The translations under genes and the position numbers were made by a program. Below are positions 1-13,400 of a stretch of 64,000 nucleotides of DNA, one piece after another. The stretch's first letter is position 1. Each line of letters starts with the position of its first letter. Origin of the DNA: Monarcha castaneiventris obscurior. Its lineage: Eukaryota > Chordata > Aves > Passeriformes > Monarchidae. The notes under the pieces were generated by a model. That model searched no databases, had not been told where the DNA came from, and saw only the letters and a list, made by a program, of their open reading frames with translations. The stretch covers positions 14,149,001-14,213,000 of the forward strand of contig JAMPIT010000884.1 of assembly GCA_026261815.1 (NCBI GenBank), given 5' to 3'.

Positions 1-741
1 TGGAAAGATGGAAAAAGCATCTAGCCCTGTCAAAATTATTTCCTACACCTCTCAGATTAAAAGTTCAAGGAAACACAACGTCTTTCAAAAATAGCAAATT
101 AATACATGCAGCTTTTTTTTTTTTTTGTTTTGTTTTAAATGGTGATTGCCACCACATAGAGAAGTAGATCAAGATGTCTCAAGGTGAGGAAAGAGCAGTA
201 GCTAAGACGTGGATGCTAATGCAGAAACTTGGGGGGTGTGAACTTATCCCTCTGTTGAACAGAGGGTATTGCAGGGCTGTGGAGTCTAAATAAAAAATTT
301 GTATCACTGCAAAGATTCAGTCTAAATTCAGATGTCTCAGTGCTACTGACACATACTTAGAGCACTGCAGAAAATTTACCTTGGATCTCTGTTTATACAT
401 CACTGCAGAGACATTCCAACTACCAGCACCTTTAAACCACTGTTATGTTGTGTGCTGTGTAGAAAGAAGTGGTTAGAAAAGAGAAGAAAGCTTCTAAAGT
501 GCTGTGGAGAGTGAAAAGCTCTCATTGTGGTTATCACTAACTGTCCCAATTTAAGCAGAATGTGTGTGAGAACAGAAAAAAAAAAAAAACCACAACCCAA
601 AAAACAACCACTGTGAACAAGAAAGAAAAAGCTTTGGCAAAGCTACAGGAAAGGGCCGTTCAACAGGCCTAGGGAACCTTAAACAATCACCTAAAACAGG
701 GAAAGCAAACAAGTGAGAGAGAGAAAGAGAGAAGGATGGGA

Positions 742-999
742 GAAGGAAGGAAGGAAGGAAGGAAGGAAGGAAGGAAGGAAGGAAGGAAGGAAGGAAGGAA
801 GGAAGGAAGGAAGGAAGGAAGGAAGGAAGGAAGGAAGGAAGGAAGGAAGGAAGGAAGGACGGAAGGAAGGAAGGAAGGAAGGAAGGAAGGAAGGAAGGAA
901 GGACGGAAGGAAGGAAGGAAGGAAGGAAGGAAGGAAGGAAGGAAGGAAGGAAGGAAGGAAGGAAGGAAGGAAGGAAGGAAGGAAGGAAGGAAGGAAGGA
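742..999. repeat. (GGAA)n microsatellite, about 258 bp
   Basis: An almost uninterrupted run of the tetranucleotide GGAA, about 64 units, with two single-base interruptions (GGAC near 860 and 903). It is preceded by GA-rich sequence. The strand is pure purine, and the open frames across it (EGRK or SFLP repeats) are products of the repeat, not genes. Confidence 0.98.
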
Positions 1000-3900
1000 T
1001 TGATGTGGATGGGGCTCTTATTGGCACATCAAAAGCAGTTTGCTGTAAGTGACCCTCTCAGTATTATTACAGGAGCTCCTGAAATGAGTAATTTTGTCTT
1101 TTTATATTTCTCCCAGGTTGAGTGCAACACTATTCAAGAATGGTCTTTTCTTAAGCTGTCAAACAAAACCAAACTTACTCTTTTGCATACAGTGGGGAGC
1201 ATGTCCAAGCAAGCGCTTCTGTATTTTTAGAGGTGCTGTTTACTCCCAGCAGTTTTATTGTCAGCATAGTTTCCCTCGGAAGAGCCTTTATTCGTAGAGG
1301 GAAGTTGACCCTAAAAGAAAATCAGAAAAGAGAAAAATAAAAGTTAAAAAAATCTGAGCATTTTTGCAACAAGTGAGTTCTTTCTACATGTTTCTAGATG
1401 TCCTAACACATCTATCGAGCTATAAATTACAGAAGTTGCACTCTGAAGGAAAATGCAACTGACAGATCCCTTCAATACACTGATGAGTATTGGCAACCAT
1501 TAACTTGAGTCATGGTGTTTGAGAAGAGGTAGATAAAAACTCATTCACATCAGTGGTAACTGCTAGAGCTGGCAAAGGCAGCAAAAGCTTAATTAAACTT
1601 TGCTTTAGAATCACCTTATCAATGGAAGGCAATTTCAGAATAAAAAACCCGTTAAGGGTGAATCGTAAAGCAGTAGTTATTTGCTGTCTTGTGTCTTCAG
1701 AGGGAAACACCACTTAAGAAACCAAGAGTTGCTTCTGAGTATGATAATCATTCTCTTGTTCAGGTGTGCTTTGGTGGTGTGCTATTTCTCAACCACAATT
1801 TAAAGGCAGATGTTGTCTTAACAGCAATGACAGATTAACGTTTTTTTAACGAGAAAATTCAGTTTTCATCAATATTCATCTCAACTTTGTATTGATCATT
1901 AGCTTGCTTGGTCATTCAGTTCATTTACACAGTTTATGAAAATTGATCTAAAATCATAACTTAGAATTATTCTAATAAGCCAGATAGTTTCATGCTGTAT
2001 GGAAAGATCACATGTGTAATTACCCAGACATGTGCAAGTTGGCATTTTCTTTTCCCTGAAGAGAAAATTTTCTAGCCTTTTCCACATATATTCCGTGGAA
2101 GCTCAAATTTCTCAAGTGGAGAGTAAAATTAATTACATTTTTTCTGTATAAACAAAATCAATATAAGGAGCTAGGGGCTAAAAGGATTATTCCACATTGA
2201 TAATATAATCATTAAGAAAACAAAAGATCTGCATAAACTGGAGATTAGGAAAACAGACTAAAGATAAATTTGAATAATAGAGTGACGGAAGAATGCAACT
2301 CAGCATTTTAAAAAAGATATGGTCATACTTAAACAGCCAGCAATAGTAGAAACTGCATTTAAAAAGTATATTAGCCAGTAAAACATAAGAATTATGGGTG
2401 CTAGAAGTAAGGCATGGTAACAGGATAAGGAAAAATCAGCATAAGATTTTGCTCCCAGTTCCAAATCTATCAAATTTCTATTGAATTTGAGAAAGTTTCC
2501 TTGAATGTGCTGAGGAGCCACTGAAAGAAAATAGATGGTTTTCAGCTGAAAATCTGAAGTACTCCAAATTAGCATTAATGTCAAAATTTCAGATCATCAG
2601 TCTTCCAACATTTGGAAATTATGCAAATTTGCATACCTCCCTCTTTGAATAACAAAGCAAGACAGCCATTTCCCACTCTTTCTGATTACCATTAACAGAA
2701 TTGAGAAGCAATTCTCAACTGTCTTCCCACGTGTCCCTATTTATAGCTTTCAAGTTTGCTTTCCCTGTCTCATGTACTCTTCCTTACTCATAATTAGCTA
2801 GAAACAGTTATTGGGAAACTGAACTGGTTTACCTCCTAAAATTAACTTGTTCTGTCTTTTTCACTGAGAGGCCAACGCCACTGCCCTTGTTACATAAAAA
2901 TGTTTGACAGAGTTACACTTAACTTTAAAGAACCATTAATGCTTTGAAGAGACAAAAATAAAATATCGAGACGTGCATTTTCTGATACAGACAATTGCTC
3001 CCTGTGAATGTGGAGCAGTGAAAAAAACCTCTCAGTATCATCATCACTGTAGAAAGTATATTCTTGCCAGAGTTTCCCTAGGACACACTATATAGCACTT
3101 TTACCAGCAGGAACAGAGCCTGGAAACTCTGACAAGCTACACATCCCAAGAGTTTAAGTATGGACCAAAGAGGACCAAAATTTCCCTTCTGGTGACGTGT
3201 GATACACAAAGGAGAGGAATATCTGTATTGCTTTTAAGAACTTTAATCAATGCCCATCTGAACTTACCCAGCTGGTCTCACCCTTTGTGACTAGGACACA
3301 GAGTCATATGGATGACCAAGAAGAAGGGGATGGAACTCTGGCCAGGAATAAGACATCCCATGGGTGAACAATTTTGACAGCAGTTGAGAAAAACAAAGAA
3401 GCTGCTCACTGAGAAGATGCCATTCACAAATATCAGATAAAGTTATACAACTTATTTCCTAAGAGCACTCAACACAGAAGAGCTCTGGAGCAACCCAGGC
3501 TGTGCCCTGACAGAGTGGAAACAAAACAGACAAGCCAAACAAAATATGGAGAAGAGGGAAACCCAGTGCCAAGAAGGTATCTGAGGTGATGAATGGTAGG
3601 CTTAATGTTAATTCCATACTTCATGTCTGTAGGTTTAACGTGAATTATGAAGGATGGAAAAAGAGGAGATGGTGAAATAAATACATTAAGAGCAACCAGC
3701 TAAGACCAAAGAAAATAACTAAGAGATCTCAGCCACTGAAAAATGAAACTGATGAGAAAATAAGGGGGAAAAGTTTGGACTTTACACATTACAAGCTAAA
3801 TGATACCAGCCTGTTTGGACTCTGCACCAAGAAGAAAATCATACTTTCCAAAGGTAATATACAAGTTCTAAAGCAAAACTATACTCACAAAAAGAACAAA

Positions 3901-5103
3901 TGGATGAAACACTACACAAGGCCACTTCCTTAGGTATCAAATTATTCCTATAGTTTCTGAGAACATTCTGGGAAAGATTAAATATGATAACAGACTTTAA
4001 CAGAAGCTCATATTTATACATAAGAATGCATCATGTTAAAGTTCAGATACTCACTGGTTAAAGCACTTGAAAATAGAAACTAAATTCATGAATATCAGCA
4101 AATAAAGCAAGCCTTGTCTTTGGTAGAAGCTCTCCACCTAGATCCCTAATCACCAAAACACTGCTCTCCATTTTTTTTTCCTCCTGTTCAAATCAATTCT
4201 AATGTAAGATCAGAACTCATTTTGAATTATCCAGGTTTATTTCATGGCCTGACTGATCCATAGCTATATAGAGAATATCTGACTTCTTAACATAATAGAT
4301 GCCCTTCCTGGTGACTTTTTACCACATGCATTTTTAACATCTGTGGTCAGCTTCTCTGGGCCACATGTGCCAGGGCCTCCCCACCCTCAAAGTAAAGAAT
4401 TTCTCACTAATATCTAATCTAAACCTACTTTCCATTTAAGGCTGTTACTGATCTAAAATGCTCACGTGGTAGCTCCATTTTGACTCAAAAAAAGCATTCA
4501 TTCACACAACCCAATTTTGGATACAAGTTAAACATCCAAAAATAATGGCATACCTGGTTCCCCAGATTCTCAGCGTGGACCACAGGACACTGGGTTCAAG
4601 AAACCTCCCCTCATGTACTCAGACTCAAAAAAATCTAGGTGGTAAATATGTGAATATCTTTAATGTTTGAGGAAAATATTCAAAATCCTGCCAGACAGAT
4701 AGACATTTTCAGGTTTTTACTTTTGAATCTATTTGAAATGGATTTTGAAAAATTTTTTTAAAACTCATGGAACAATAAGAAGTAAAAGGGTGCTCTTTCA
4801 AATGGATGCTATTATGTTCCACACACTTCTAGATCTGATATTAAGAGCCTCTTACAAGTGTCTATGATCTATGAAAGGATTTGGTCTGCATATTTAATTT
4901 CTTCTTTTTCCAAGAAGCTTTTGGATGGAATGGTGCACATTCAACAATGATTTTTCAAGGGAGAGGTTTTAATGGAAAGCCTGAAGCTTCAGTCTGATTG
5001 CTTTACATTTTCATGAAATGGGAGAAGACGACATTTCTGCTTCAGTTATGCTAAAAATTTATTTCTGTTCTATCTTTTGTTTTAGACAATGTTTGTAAGA
5101 TGC

Positions 5104-5769
5104 TGTCTTGGGGTGACTTTATGATGTGTATACCCTATCACTTCTCTATTGCCCAGAAATTAATTTTGTGCCTTTTCTATGCCTCTAAACTGAGCCTGAG
5201 AGGGGAGAGAGACAAAAAACCCAGCAAACTTTCAAAGCAATTGTTCAAGGACACAGATAAGACTCCTCTGCTTTCTGCTCTGGCAGCAAGGAGGGGGGAG
5301 AACACCCTTGGTGCTTCTCAGCCAGTTTTTTTGGCTCAGATTTTTTTTTCTCTCTAGAGAGAGAGGGAGAAACAGAGAGTTGAACTTTGTTTTCTTGACA
5401 CTTTGTTTTGTTTTTTTTTTTTTTCTTCCTTCTCTTCTGGACTGGTTCAACAACATCAGAACACAGCTGGAGAATTTTCCCCCGAGGCCCCGGAGGTGAG
5501 CCCATGCCAGCTCCAAGGAGGAGAGAGACCAGAGAGACCACACCTACAGAAGGACTCTAAAATCTTCCCAGGTTTTCTCTCTATAGCAAGAGGTTTTACT
5601 ATGTAGCATTATTATCCTTTCCCTGTGTGTTTGTTAATAAATAGGTTTTCTCTCTTTCACTTTCCTTCGAGGAAAAAGTTTTTTTTTCCCGAACCTGGTG
5701 GGGGAGGGGTGATTGTAGCATGCTTTCTATCAGAGGATATTTTCCTCCAAATTTGTCCAAACTGGGACA
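5104..5769 (+). mobile_element. Solo LTR of an endogenous retrovirus with 5-bp TSD
   Basis: A 666-bp element that starts TGTCTTGG and ends GGGACA, flanked on both sides by GATGC (5099-5103 and 5770-5774), so a 5-bp target-site duplication. It contains a pyrimidine-rich centre and an AATAAA signal at 5636-5641. The same LTR family, about 20-25% different by eye, occurs on the minus strand in every unit of the tandem array. No internal retroviral genes flank it, so it is a solo LTR left by LTR-LTR recombination. The exact family name is not assigned. Confidence 0.88.
5636..5641 (+). promoter_or_regulatory. LTR polyadenylation signal
   Basis: AATAAA inside the solo LTR, in the context TTGTTAATAAATAGG. 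The equivalent site is present in the array LTRs, which supports it as the original retroviral signal. Confidence 0.7.
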
Positions 5770-7117
5770 GATGCATTCCAGGAAGGCATTAGCCACATTT
5801 TTGAAGCCAAAACTGCTCATAAGAAATATAATCCTGCTCATACACTTTAATGTTATCTGCCTATACGTACCCTAAGAAACTACTTGACCAAAACTGGGAC
5901 ACAGTGAAAATTCCTTCAGAGGAAAATGGAATGATCTGATTTTTTAAACACAAGCACAGCAGCTACTTTCCAATCATTCAAAAGACTGAGGGTTATGTAC
6001 TCAAATGCTATGGACACTACAGAGGCACCAGATGTTAAGCCCTAAAATAACTTATTTGGATGCTCAGCAGAAATGCACCCATTTTGTTTCTTAATCGTAG
6101 GGCAGACACACTAATCCTCCTATATCCCTCCAGTAAGATAAATGTGTTTGGCATGAAAAGCTCTTCTTCCATTTGATCAGTTTGAAACTGTCGTGTGTCT
6201 CAGAAAAAGGCAAACAGAAGTTATGAATTACACTCTGTATTCAACTGTAATTAAAAAACCACACAAACCTTTTCAGACTTGTAGCCTTTGTTCAATGCTA
6301 ATGTAATCAAGCTGCTTTCAGATTTAGAATACAGTAAACAGTGATGTAAAATACCAAAAATTACAAAGACTGTTAAGTATAAATATGTCAAGCTCAAGAA
6401 GCTGAAAGAATTCCATATCACCACCAAATCATTAAAAAAAGCGTATTTCTCTCTCACCTATTGCAAATATACTTTTTGTCATGCCATTGCCTTAAATCAA
6501 TGTTGTTTGAGTGAGACAGACAGGTAACAGGTAGCCTTTACCCTAAAAATTCCAGTCTCACATTAATGTCCTCATTTTAAAACTGCAGATCCTTCTTATA
6601 AAAAAAAACCCAAAAAACCCAAACAAATAAAATAACGCCCTGAAAGTTAAACAAGCAAGCAAACAAACAAATAAAACCCCAACCCAACAACCCCCAACAG
6701 CCCTGTTGTTTTGTAAAAAAAGAAACTTGAAGAAATGTTACAGTAGGTCCTCAAGCTGGATTGCAGATGGTAGTTCCAAAAGGTGGAATTCCTCAAAAGA
6801 ACACAAATACAGCCTTTGGTAGCACCTCCTTTCAGTTCCAGTACTCCTGCATGTCTCCAGTGAACAAAAGCTATTCACAGACCAGCTTAGTTTAGTTTAT
6901 TGTCAGACCAGACTTACCTTAGTCCTATTCCCCTTCCTCTGGTTATCCCATTTGTTTCTCATTCTGATCTCCCTAAGTTTCTGTGACTTCTGTGTAGTTT
7001 AATTTGCTCAGAAGAACATCCATAAAAAACACGCATGGTTTTTTTTTTTTTTTTTAATTAATATTTTATGCATAATATCTGTCAGAAAACATATATTAAA
7101 CATAGACCAAAACTTAC

Positions 7118-7240
7118 TTCTCATTCCAGTTGGCCAGGAAAAACAAGGATCTTTTAACCGGAGTACTTTTGCAAATCTTCACTTGACATATTGTCTTCCC
7201 AGCATAAGTTAGTGAACAGGAAAAAGAGAAAACTTTGTAG
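7118..7240 (-). CDS. PIK3C2G: PIK3C2G exon, first C2 domain
   Basis: A 123-bp exon with acceptor CTCCTTTGTAG and donor GTAAGTT. One base completes a codon, 40 codons follow, and two bases remain. It runs from YKVFSFSCSLTYAGKTICQV to SLFFLANWNE, matching human YKAFSFSCWLTYAGKKLCQV and the LVNWNE motif at the same spacing. It is the last exon found. The next one should start with a strand like INFPLEI and was not seen in positions 1-7110. Confidence 0.92.
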
Positions 7241-10218
7241 CTACAAAGGAGAAAAAAATAATAAAATTGTGATATACCATGTCCAGAAGAGCATATTTGG
7301 AGTTAACCCCTCAAACTTATGAAGATCCATCCTTACATGAGAAAAGGAATTACAGTAATTGATCTCATATTAATGTGTGCGTGGAGGGGTGTTCATGGTT
7401 TTTTGCCTTAAAGTTCAGAGTTCAAGAGAAGTCCTAAAGACATCTGGGTTCTGTTCCATGTCTTCATCATTAAGATTAATTCTTTTTTTTTTATTATTGC
7501 ACTGAATGAAAATTTGGACATAAGTTGTGAAGTGTTGCTACTTGCTCATCACACAGTCAACAAGAAATTTCCCACCTGGAGATCTGCATCCAGCTCCGGG
7601 GCCCCCAATATATGAAAGACATGGAACTGTCAGAGCAGGTCCAGAGGGGGACACGAAGATGCTCAGAGGGCTGGAGCATCTCTCCTGTGAAGACTGAGAG
7701 AACGGGGGTTGTTCAGCCTGGAGAAGAAAAGGCTCCAGGGAGACATTAGAGCACCCTCCAGCAGCTAAAGCGGGCCTACAGGAGACCTGGGGAGGGACAT
7801 TTTACAAGAGAATGCAGTGATAGGACAAGGGAAGGCTTTAAACTGAAGGAATTTAGATTTAGATTGGATGCTAGGAAGAAATTCTTCCCTGTGAGGGTGT
7901 GAGGCCCTGGCCCAGGGTGCCCAGAGCAGCTGTGGCTGCCCCATCCCTGGAAGTGTTCAAGGCCAGGTTGGATGAGGCTTGGAGCAACCTGGGATAGTAG
8001 AAGGCATCCCTGCCCATGGCAGGGGGATGGAAGTGGATGATCTTTAAGGTTCCTTTCAACCCAGGGTATGCTATAATTCTATTTATACCTTCCTTTCCCA
8101 ACCTGTAAAAACCAGATCAGTACTCAAAGGAATCTGCACATTTTTTACAGCAGAAGCACTAAAGCCCTCTGTGTTGGCCTTCAGAGAGTGAACCGAGCAG
8201 CTTCACAGTGAAATTCAGGTCTGGGAATATCTCTTGTTTCACATTCCTCTTACTGAAATCTTTTAAAATATTAGTCAAAATAGATTATAAATAACTAATG
8301 TTACTACTTAGTCTTGTAACTTCCAGATCTTCCTGCCACGCTCAGCTTTAGACCTCATTCTGGACAAGAATGATGATCATGGGAAACAGTCAAATGTGAA
8401 CAGGAAATCTGAGGCAGTTGTAGATTGAAGGTGCCTGACTTTGCCATATTTGTAAGAATGATGGTTTATCTCTTCCAGAACATTATAACATCTTTTATAA
8501 TTCTTGGGGTTTTTTTATTTTTTCTCTCTCTTTTTTTTTTTAATTAAAATAAAATGATCTGTAGTCTGCAGTACCTATCAGGTGTCAGTGCAGAGAAGGA
8601 AAAAATTTCCTTGTAGGACTCGGAAATACCTCCCCTAGAGTCTAAACTTTACAAATAGTTAGAGGATAGTTCAGGAAATAATAGGTTTTAATACAATCAA
8701 ATGATAAAGTTTTGCTGTTTAAACAGCAGTATTGATACATAATACAATATATATTATAATAGGTATACTTTCTTATATAATCCTTTCTATACATTATATG
8801 CATCCAGGAATAATGACATATTAAATACGTGTTAAAACAGCTGCAAGATCATAACGTGACCTTTGGAAAAGGAACATGAGATCCATGACACTTCCAGCAT
8901 GAATTCATGCAGTGCAGAAAAACAAGAATGGGGAACATGCATGTGAATGATGTTAATAAAAGCACTTGGGGAAACCAAGTGTTAGAGCAGCAGTTCATAT
9001 TAGGAATTCCATGCCATGCTAGCCATGAATATTGGAAAGACTGGAAAGGGAGATTAAGGAGGAAGAAATATTCTCATTTTTATGTGCTTGAACATAGCAT
9101 TGAAGTCATAAGTGGCCTTTAGGCTATGTGTAATATCACATTTTCCTGGTAAAACAAAAAATGCCGTGGGAAGGGTATAACCATCTGAAATCAGGATAGT
9201 GATTATAGTTCTGTATTTATTACCTTAACTAATGCGAAGTCTCTCAGATTTTTATTAAACTGCTAATTACAGGCAATGCTGTATAGTGCAGTCTCTTGCT
9301 CACAGTCTAATTCAAATGATCCCACAGTCATTTGGGATTGAAGGTAAAGAGGGAGCAAATGGAAAACTAGCAAAACCTTTGAGAACAACTTTTTGACTCA
9401 TAAAAATAATGCTACAGACTGTGATCACCTGTCCCCCTTTCATCACACTGGAGTGGTAAGAGAAGGACACCTGTTTTGCTCAGTGTAGGAAAAGCAGCCA
9501 CTTGAAGAGACAATGTTTTACCAAATTTGAGCAATGCAGAAGAGAATACTTCTACTAGCTTTTTATTAAAGTTGTCTTTTTTTTTTTTAAAGTTGTCCCC
9601 TCTGTGCTATGCTAACACTCGGTACCCTTATATCCGTAAACTTACTTTAATCCCATCTATAAAGAGCACCACCAATTCAGGTGCTTAGCCACATGACATG
9701 GTTTCAACACACCAAGAGCAGAAATTGCTGAGAAAGCCTCACTGAGACTGGGTTCAAGCACGAGCACCCCTCTGTTTAACTTGGCAAGCTGGCCTCCAAC
9801 CCTTCCAGTTACTTGTCCTGCAGAAACCACACCAAGTCCTGGTCCAAACACCCTCCTTTTCCTGCCTCCTGCCGAGCAAGCCAGCCATGGAAACATTTGT
9901 ACACGTACCCATCAAGGCCAGTGGTCTGATGTCCCTTCTATCACCTACCGTCCTTCCACACCAGTCAAGGACAAGCAGTTAAGGTTTCCCTCCTTGATTT
10001 TCCATCTATCTGTGAGGCTTGGATGTCTCCTAGTCAGTCAAGCTTAAGAAAATACATTTTATGCTAGAAAAACCAGTAGAGACACACCCACTCACTCAGT
10101 CTCTTATATTAGTTTAGGACCATCACCAAAGGAGCAGAGGTGAGCTGGTATCTGTGAAAAATTACTGTTGTCAAAGAGACAACACCCCTCTATGAACACT
10201 TGCTGGACCTCCTCCTAC
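7241..10218. other. PIK3C2G intron with a CR1 fragment
   Basis: About 3 kb between two C2-domain exons. Apart from the CR1 3' end at 7583-8083 it is AT-rich sequence with short homopolymers, for example near 7488 and 8530. Nothing else can be supported. Confidence 0.75.
7583..8083 (+). mobile_element. CR1 LINE 3' end
   Basis: About 500 bp matching the last part of the CR1 second ORF and its 3' UTR. It shows the typical phrases TGGAGCATCTCTCC, GTTCAGCCTGGAGAAG, GAAGAAATTCTTCCCT and CATCCCTGGAAGTGTTCAAG, and ends with CTTTAAGGTTCC and a decayed terminal octamer. Truncated at its 5' end as usual for CR1. Frame-disrupted and inactive. Confidence 0.92.
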
Positions 10219-10414
10219 CTGGTTGCCCAGGCTTCTGGGATGTTATGGGCAGCATATACGGTGAAGCTCAGCTGGGAATTTAGGCTGATATCTGCACATA
10301 AAGGGCTTTTAGGTATGCTGGCAAGCTGGAAATTTGCATCAAAGCTGCTGCCGTAGACATGGATGAGACGAGAGATGGCCATGGAGAGCTCAGTCACAGC
10401 AGCCTCTATTAACA
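10219..10414 (-). CDS. PIK3C2G: PIK3C2G exon, start of first C2 domain
   Basis: A 196-bp exon with a strong acceptor (CTGTCTCCTCTCAG) and donor GTAGGA. Two bases complete Val, 64 codons follow, and two bases remain. It begins LIEAAVTELSMAIS, continues to NSQLSFTVYAAHNIPEAW, and ends at AT. The block SFTVYAAHNIPE is nearly identical to the first strand of the PI3K-type C2 domain of human PIK3C2G. This is the clearest single piece of evidence for the gene. Confidence 0.93.
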
Positions 10415-13400
10415 CTGAGAGGAGACAGGAATAAATAAAGGTTAGCAATAGGTCATTTATGAAGAACTATATTTATCTTAAACCATCAGTTATGGCTTTG
10501 AAATGCTTCCTAATAAAATTTAATTAAAATGACATAATCTACAACTGAAGCCAATTAGCCATCTGTGCTTCTGAAACCAGCCTCAGCTCATTTCTGGTGT
10601 ATCATTAACAGACTTTCATTACAGTGCTTTCAAATTAAGGCATTTTCAAAGTAAGCATTTTCAACTACAGCAAGCTACTGTGTACCTCAGATATGCCATT
10701 TGAGTCTTTGAATTTTTGTGCTGGAAGGATTTTTATTAAGTAGGTATTCTGTCATTTCAGCAGCTAAGTAGCTACTTACTTCAAGGGAACTGGCAAGGCA
10801 GCAGTAAAAGGGAGAAAAGGCACTGGTTAAATTTTAAGACTATAAAGCTGTTGCAACTGTAGGTAAACAATTAATAAAACATATAAAACAGCAGCCACAA
10901 TCAGAAAAAGTCAGCATTCAGGTGGTCATGGGCTGGTGATGATATTACACAAAAATGGACACTGAAATACATACCTATATAAACATATATGAAATGCAGG
11001 CTGTATCCTAACCTATGCCACACCTTTATTTACATCATTCTTTCTGGCTTCAGCTCTGCAGTGCTTTTTTTGGGGGTGGTTTTTTTTGGGTTTTTTTTTT
11101 TTGTTTCTTTTTTTTTTTTTTTTTTTTTTTTTGCAATTACTGGCTTTTATCCATCTCCCCTCTCTGTTTTTGGAGCAGTTTGGGATTGCCTGATTGCCAG
11201 TGCAAATTAAAATCCTCAGTCCTGGCAGCCTGCATCATGTGAAGAGAGCTGTTAAGAGCACTCATTTCTCAAGCATGGGCTAGGTTGAGAGAGAAAGTGT
11301 CAGAGTATATTGAATTGTTCCAAGATCAGGCTGATTTGTCTTCCAAGAGGAGAACCCAAAATTCTCCTTTTTTTACCCTTGTAACTCACGTTTTCCTACA
11401 TGATCAAGAACATACTCCCACTACCCGTTACAGTTCTTGATGTATTCCCTGGACTTGTCTGGCCACTGAAGTCAGCAGCCATTTATCAGCTAATAGCACG
11501 TATTGAAAGAAAAAAAGGGAACAGAAAGAAGAAACAACCCAGGAATAGGAAGCCTGAGACTCCTATTATTATACAAAAATTATTATTTTTGTACTTGGGA
11601 TAGGTGCAGGTTTACTGCCCAGCAACAGATACAGACACCACCATTCACTGGACTGAGCTATCTCAGTTTACTGACAGAAATGTGTCCAAAAAACCCCTGT
11701 CCTCACTCAGGAATTTCATTCTCCTTCTTTGATACCTTTTGTGTTTAAACCAACAAATACCCAGAACTATTGAGTCACAAAATACATTGCAAACAGTGCA
11801 AAGAAATTATCTTCATTTTATAATAGACAAATGTTAATTATTCTCTTAACAATAGAAATACACATAAAATTGAAATAGTTTGATATATAAAGAGGTTAGC
11901 TTCTGAAAATACTGAAAGGAAATTATTGCATGTATGAAGGACTGGCTAGAGTACTACACCTTGTAATGTCATCATCTTCTACATATGAAAACTGAATAAT
12001 TTTAGAGATCAAGAGGTTAAAAAAACTTGGTCCTTCTCTCTGTCTACCACTTGGTTTTAATTGCCTTTTTATTTATTCTCTTTAGGATTTTCACCATTTA
12101 TCACCCTTCACCATAATAGTTTTGAAAAAATCTTTGGCTCTAGCTACTTTTTCCCCTAGAATACAATTTAATCCTCATTCCCAGTCCTCTTGGATGAGTA
12201 ATCACTTAGTACCCCAAACTAACTGTTTAATTTGCACTGAATTCTTTTACATTCCAAGAACTTACCCATAGTCATACACATGAAACCTTCTTAAGAGGTC
12301 CAGAAGAGGACATCAGCTGACTACTATTTGAACCAGTACTTTATCTGAAAAGTGCCACCCTATTTTCATTAAGGACCAACACTCCCTGGGAGATTCCTTG
12401 TTTCCAATCTGTTCAAAGTGGTTGACAGGCAAATGCAATGTAATAGCAAACCCCTTATTTATGAAAATTGGCCTATTGAAGTCAATGATTTCTGAATGGA
12501 ACCTTCTCAGCATTTTCTCTGAAGAAAATGTAGTTCAGAATCTGTGAAAATGTACAGTTGTAACATAATCTATATTATAGCTGTAAAGCAACATTTCAGA
12601 CTTTGTCTCCAGAATAAGAAGAAATGTATTCTGCCTCAGCTAAGCCACAGATATAGAAGGGAACACTCCGCGAGCAAAGGATTCCCAAACAATAAAGTCA
12701 GGAGAAACACACACAATGGAGTATTTTCGTAACAGGAAATTTACACGTGCCAGACAAGGAAGTGATTAAGATGCCTGTCACTATATCCAAGCTACCCTGC
12801 CCATTGACCATGTTTGCAGAAAAATTATTTTCATGGTTTACCTGAGCCACAAAATTGATGTCAAAAATGCAAAAACCAGACAAGCAAACAAAACCCCTCA
12901 ACTTGCAATAACAGCATGTGAGGGCGAAGGCAACAATGGAACAACTGGGGGCAATCAGTTCAGCTGCCAGCCAAAGGAGAGAAATGACCTTCAGCATTAT
13001 TTATCTAATTAGTAAGACATACAGAATGAAGATATTTTCAGGAACAGAGTTCCTCAGGTTTAAGCAAATGTCTAAATATTACCTGGTCTGCAGGTCCAGG
13101 ATTTTTTTCAACATTCATTTTCTTACTTTTGCTAGCTCTCAGTTATAAAACAGTCTGGTTTCTGTGCCAGATTCAACCCTTTTCCAACCCCCATTCTTCA
13201 GTCATTAGGACCAGTAGCAATTAACTGAATTAGAGGGAAACATCTTGGGTAGTCTGTAAACATCCATTACCCACAAAACTTGGTCAGCATTTTTTCACTG
13301 TATTTTAATGAGTTGCTGAATAGGATATGGTAGGCTGAAATTGTATCACTCATTCATGAAGTTTACTGCTTTTTATGCCTTTTATGATTAATAAATCTCA

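Larger units (their letters stand above)
1..7117. other. PIK3C2G intron (partial), no further exon seen
   Basis: AT-rich non-coding sequence downstream of the last exon found. It contains the (GGAA)n tract at 742-999 and the solo LTR at 5104-5769. Short open frames here lack splice sites and similarity to the expected C2 segment. No other gene can be supported. Confidence 0.6.

Noticed and set aside
551..1230. Open frames of 96-164 codons across 551-1230
   Set aside because: They are translations of the (GGAA)n microsatellite and have no gene context.
1600..1713. Possible C2-domain exon (FFILKLPSIDK on the minus strand)
   Set aside because: The only upstream acceptor gives the wrong phase with a stop codon, and the donor is poor.
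5232..5543. Frames of about 100 codons in the solo LTR
   Set aside because: They lie entirely in LTR sequence with no retroviral protein similarity.
5761..5850. Possible next C2-domain exon of PIK3C2G abutting the solo LTR (SFGFKNVANAFLEC on the minus strand)
   Set aside because: Weak resemblance only, no acceptor in the right phase, and part of the match lies within the LTR.
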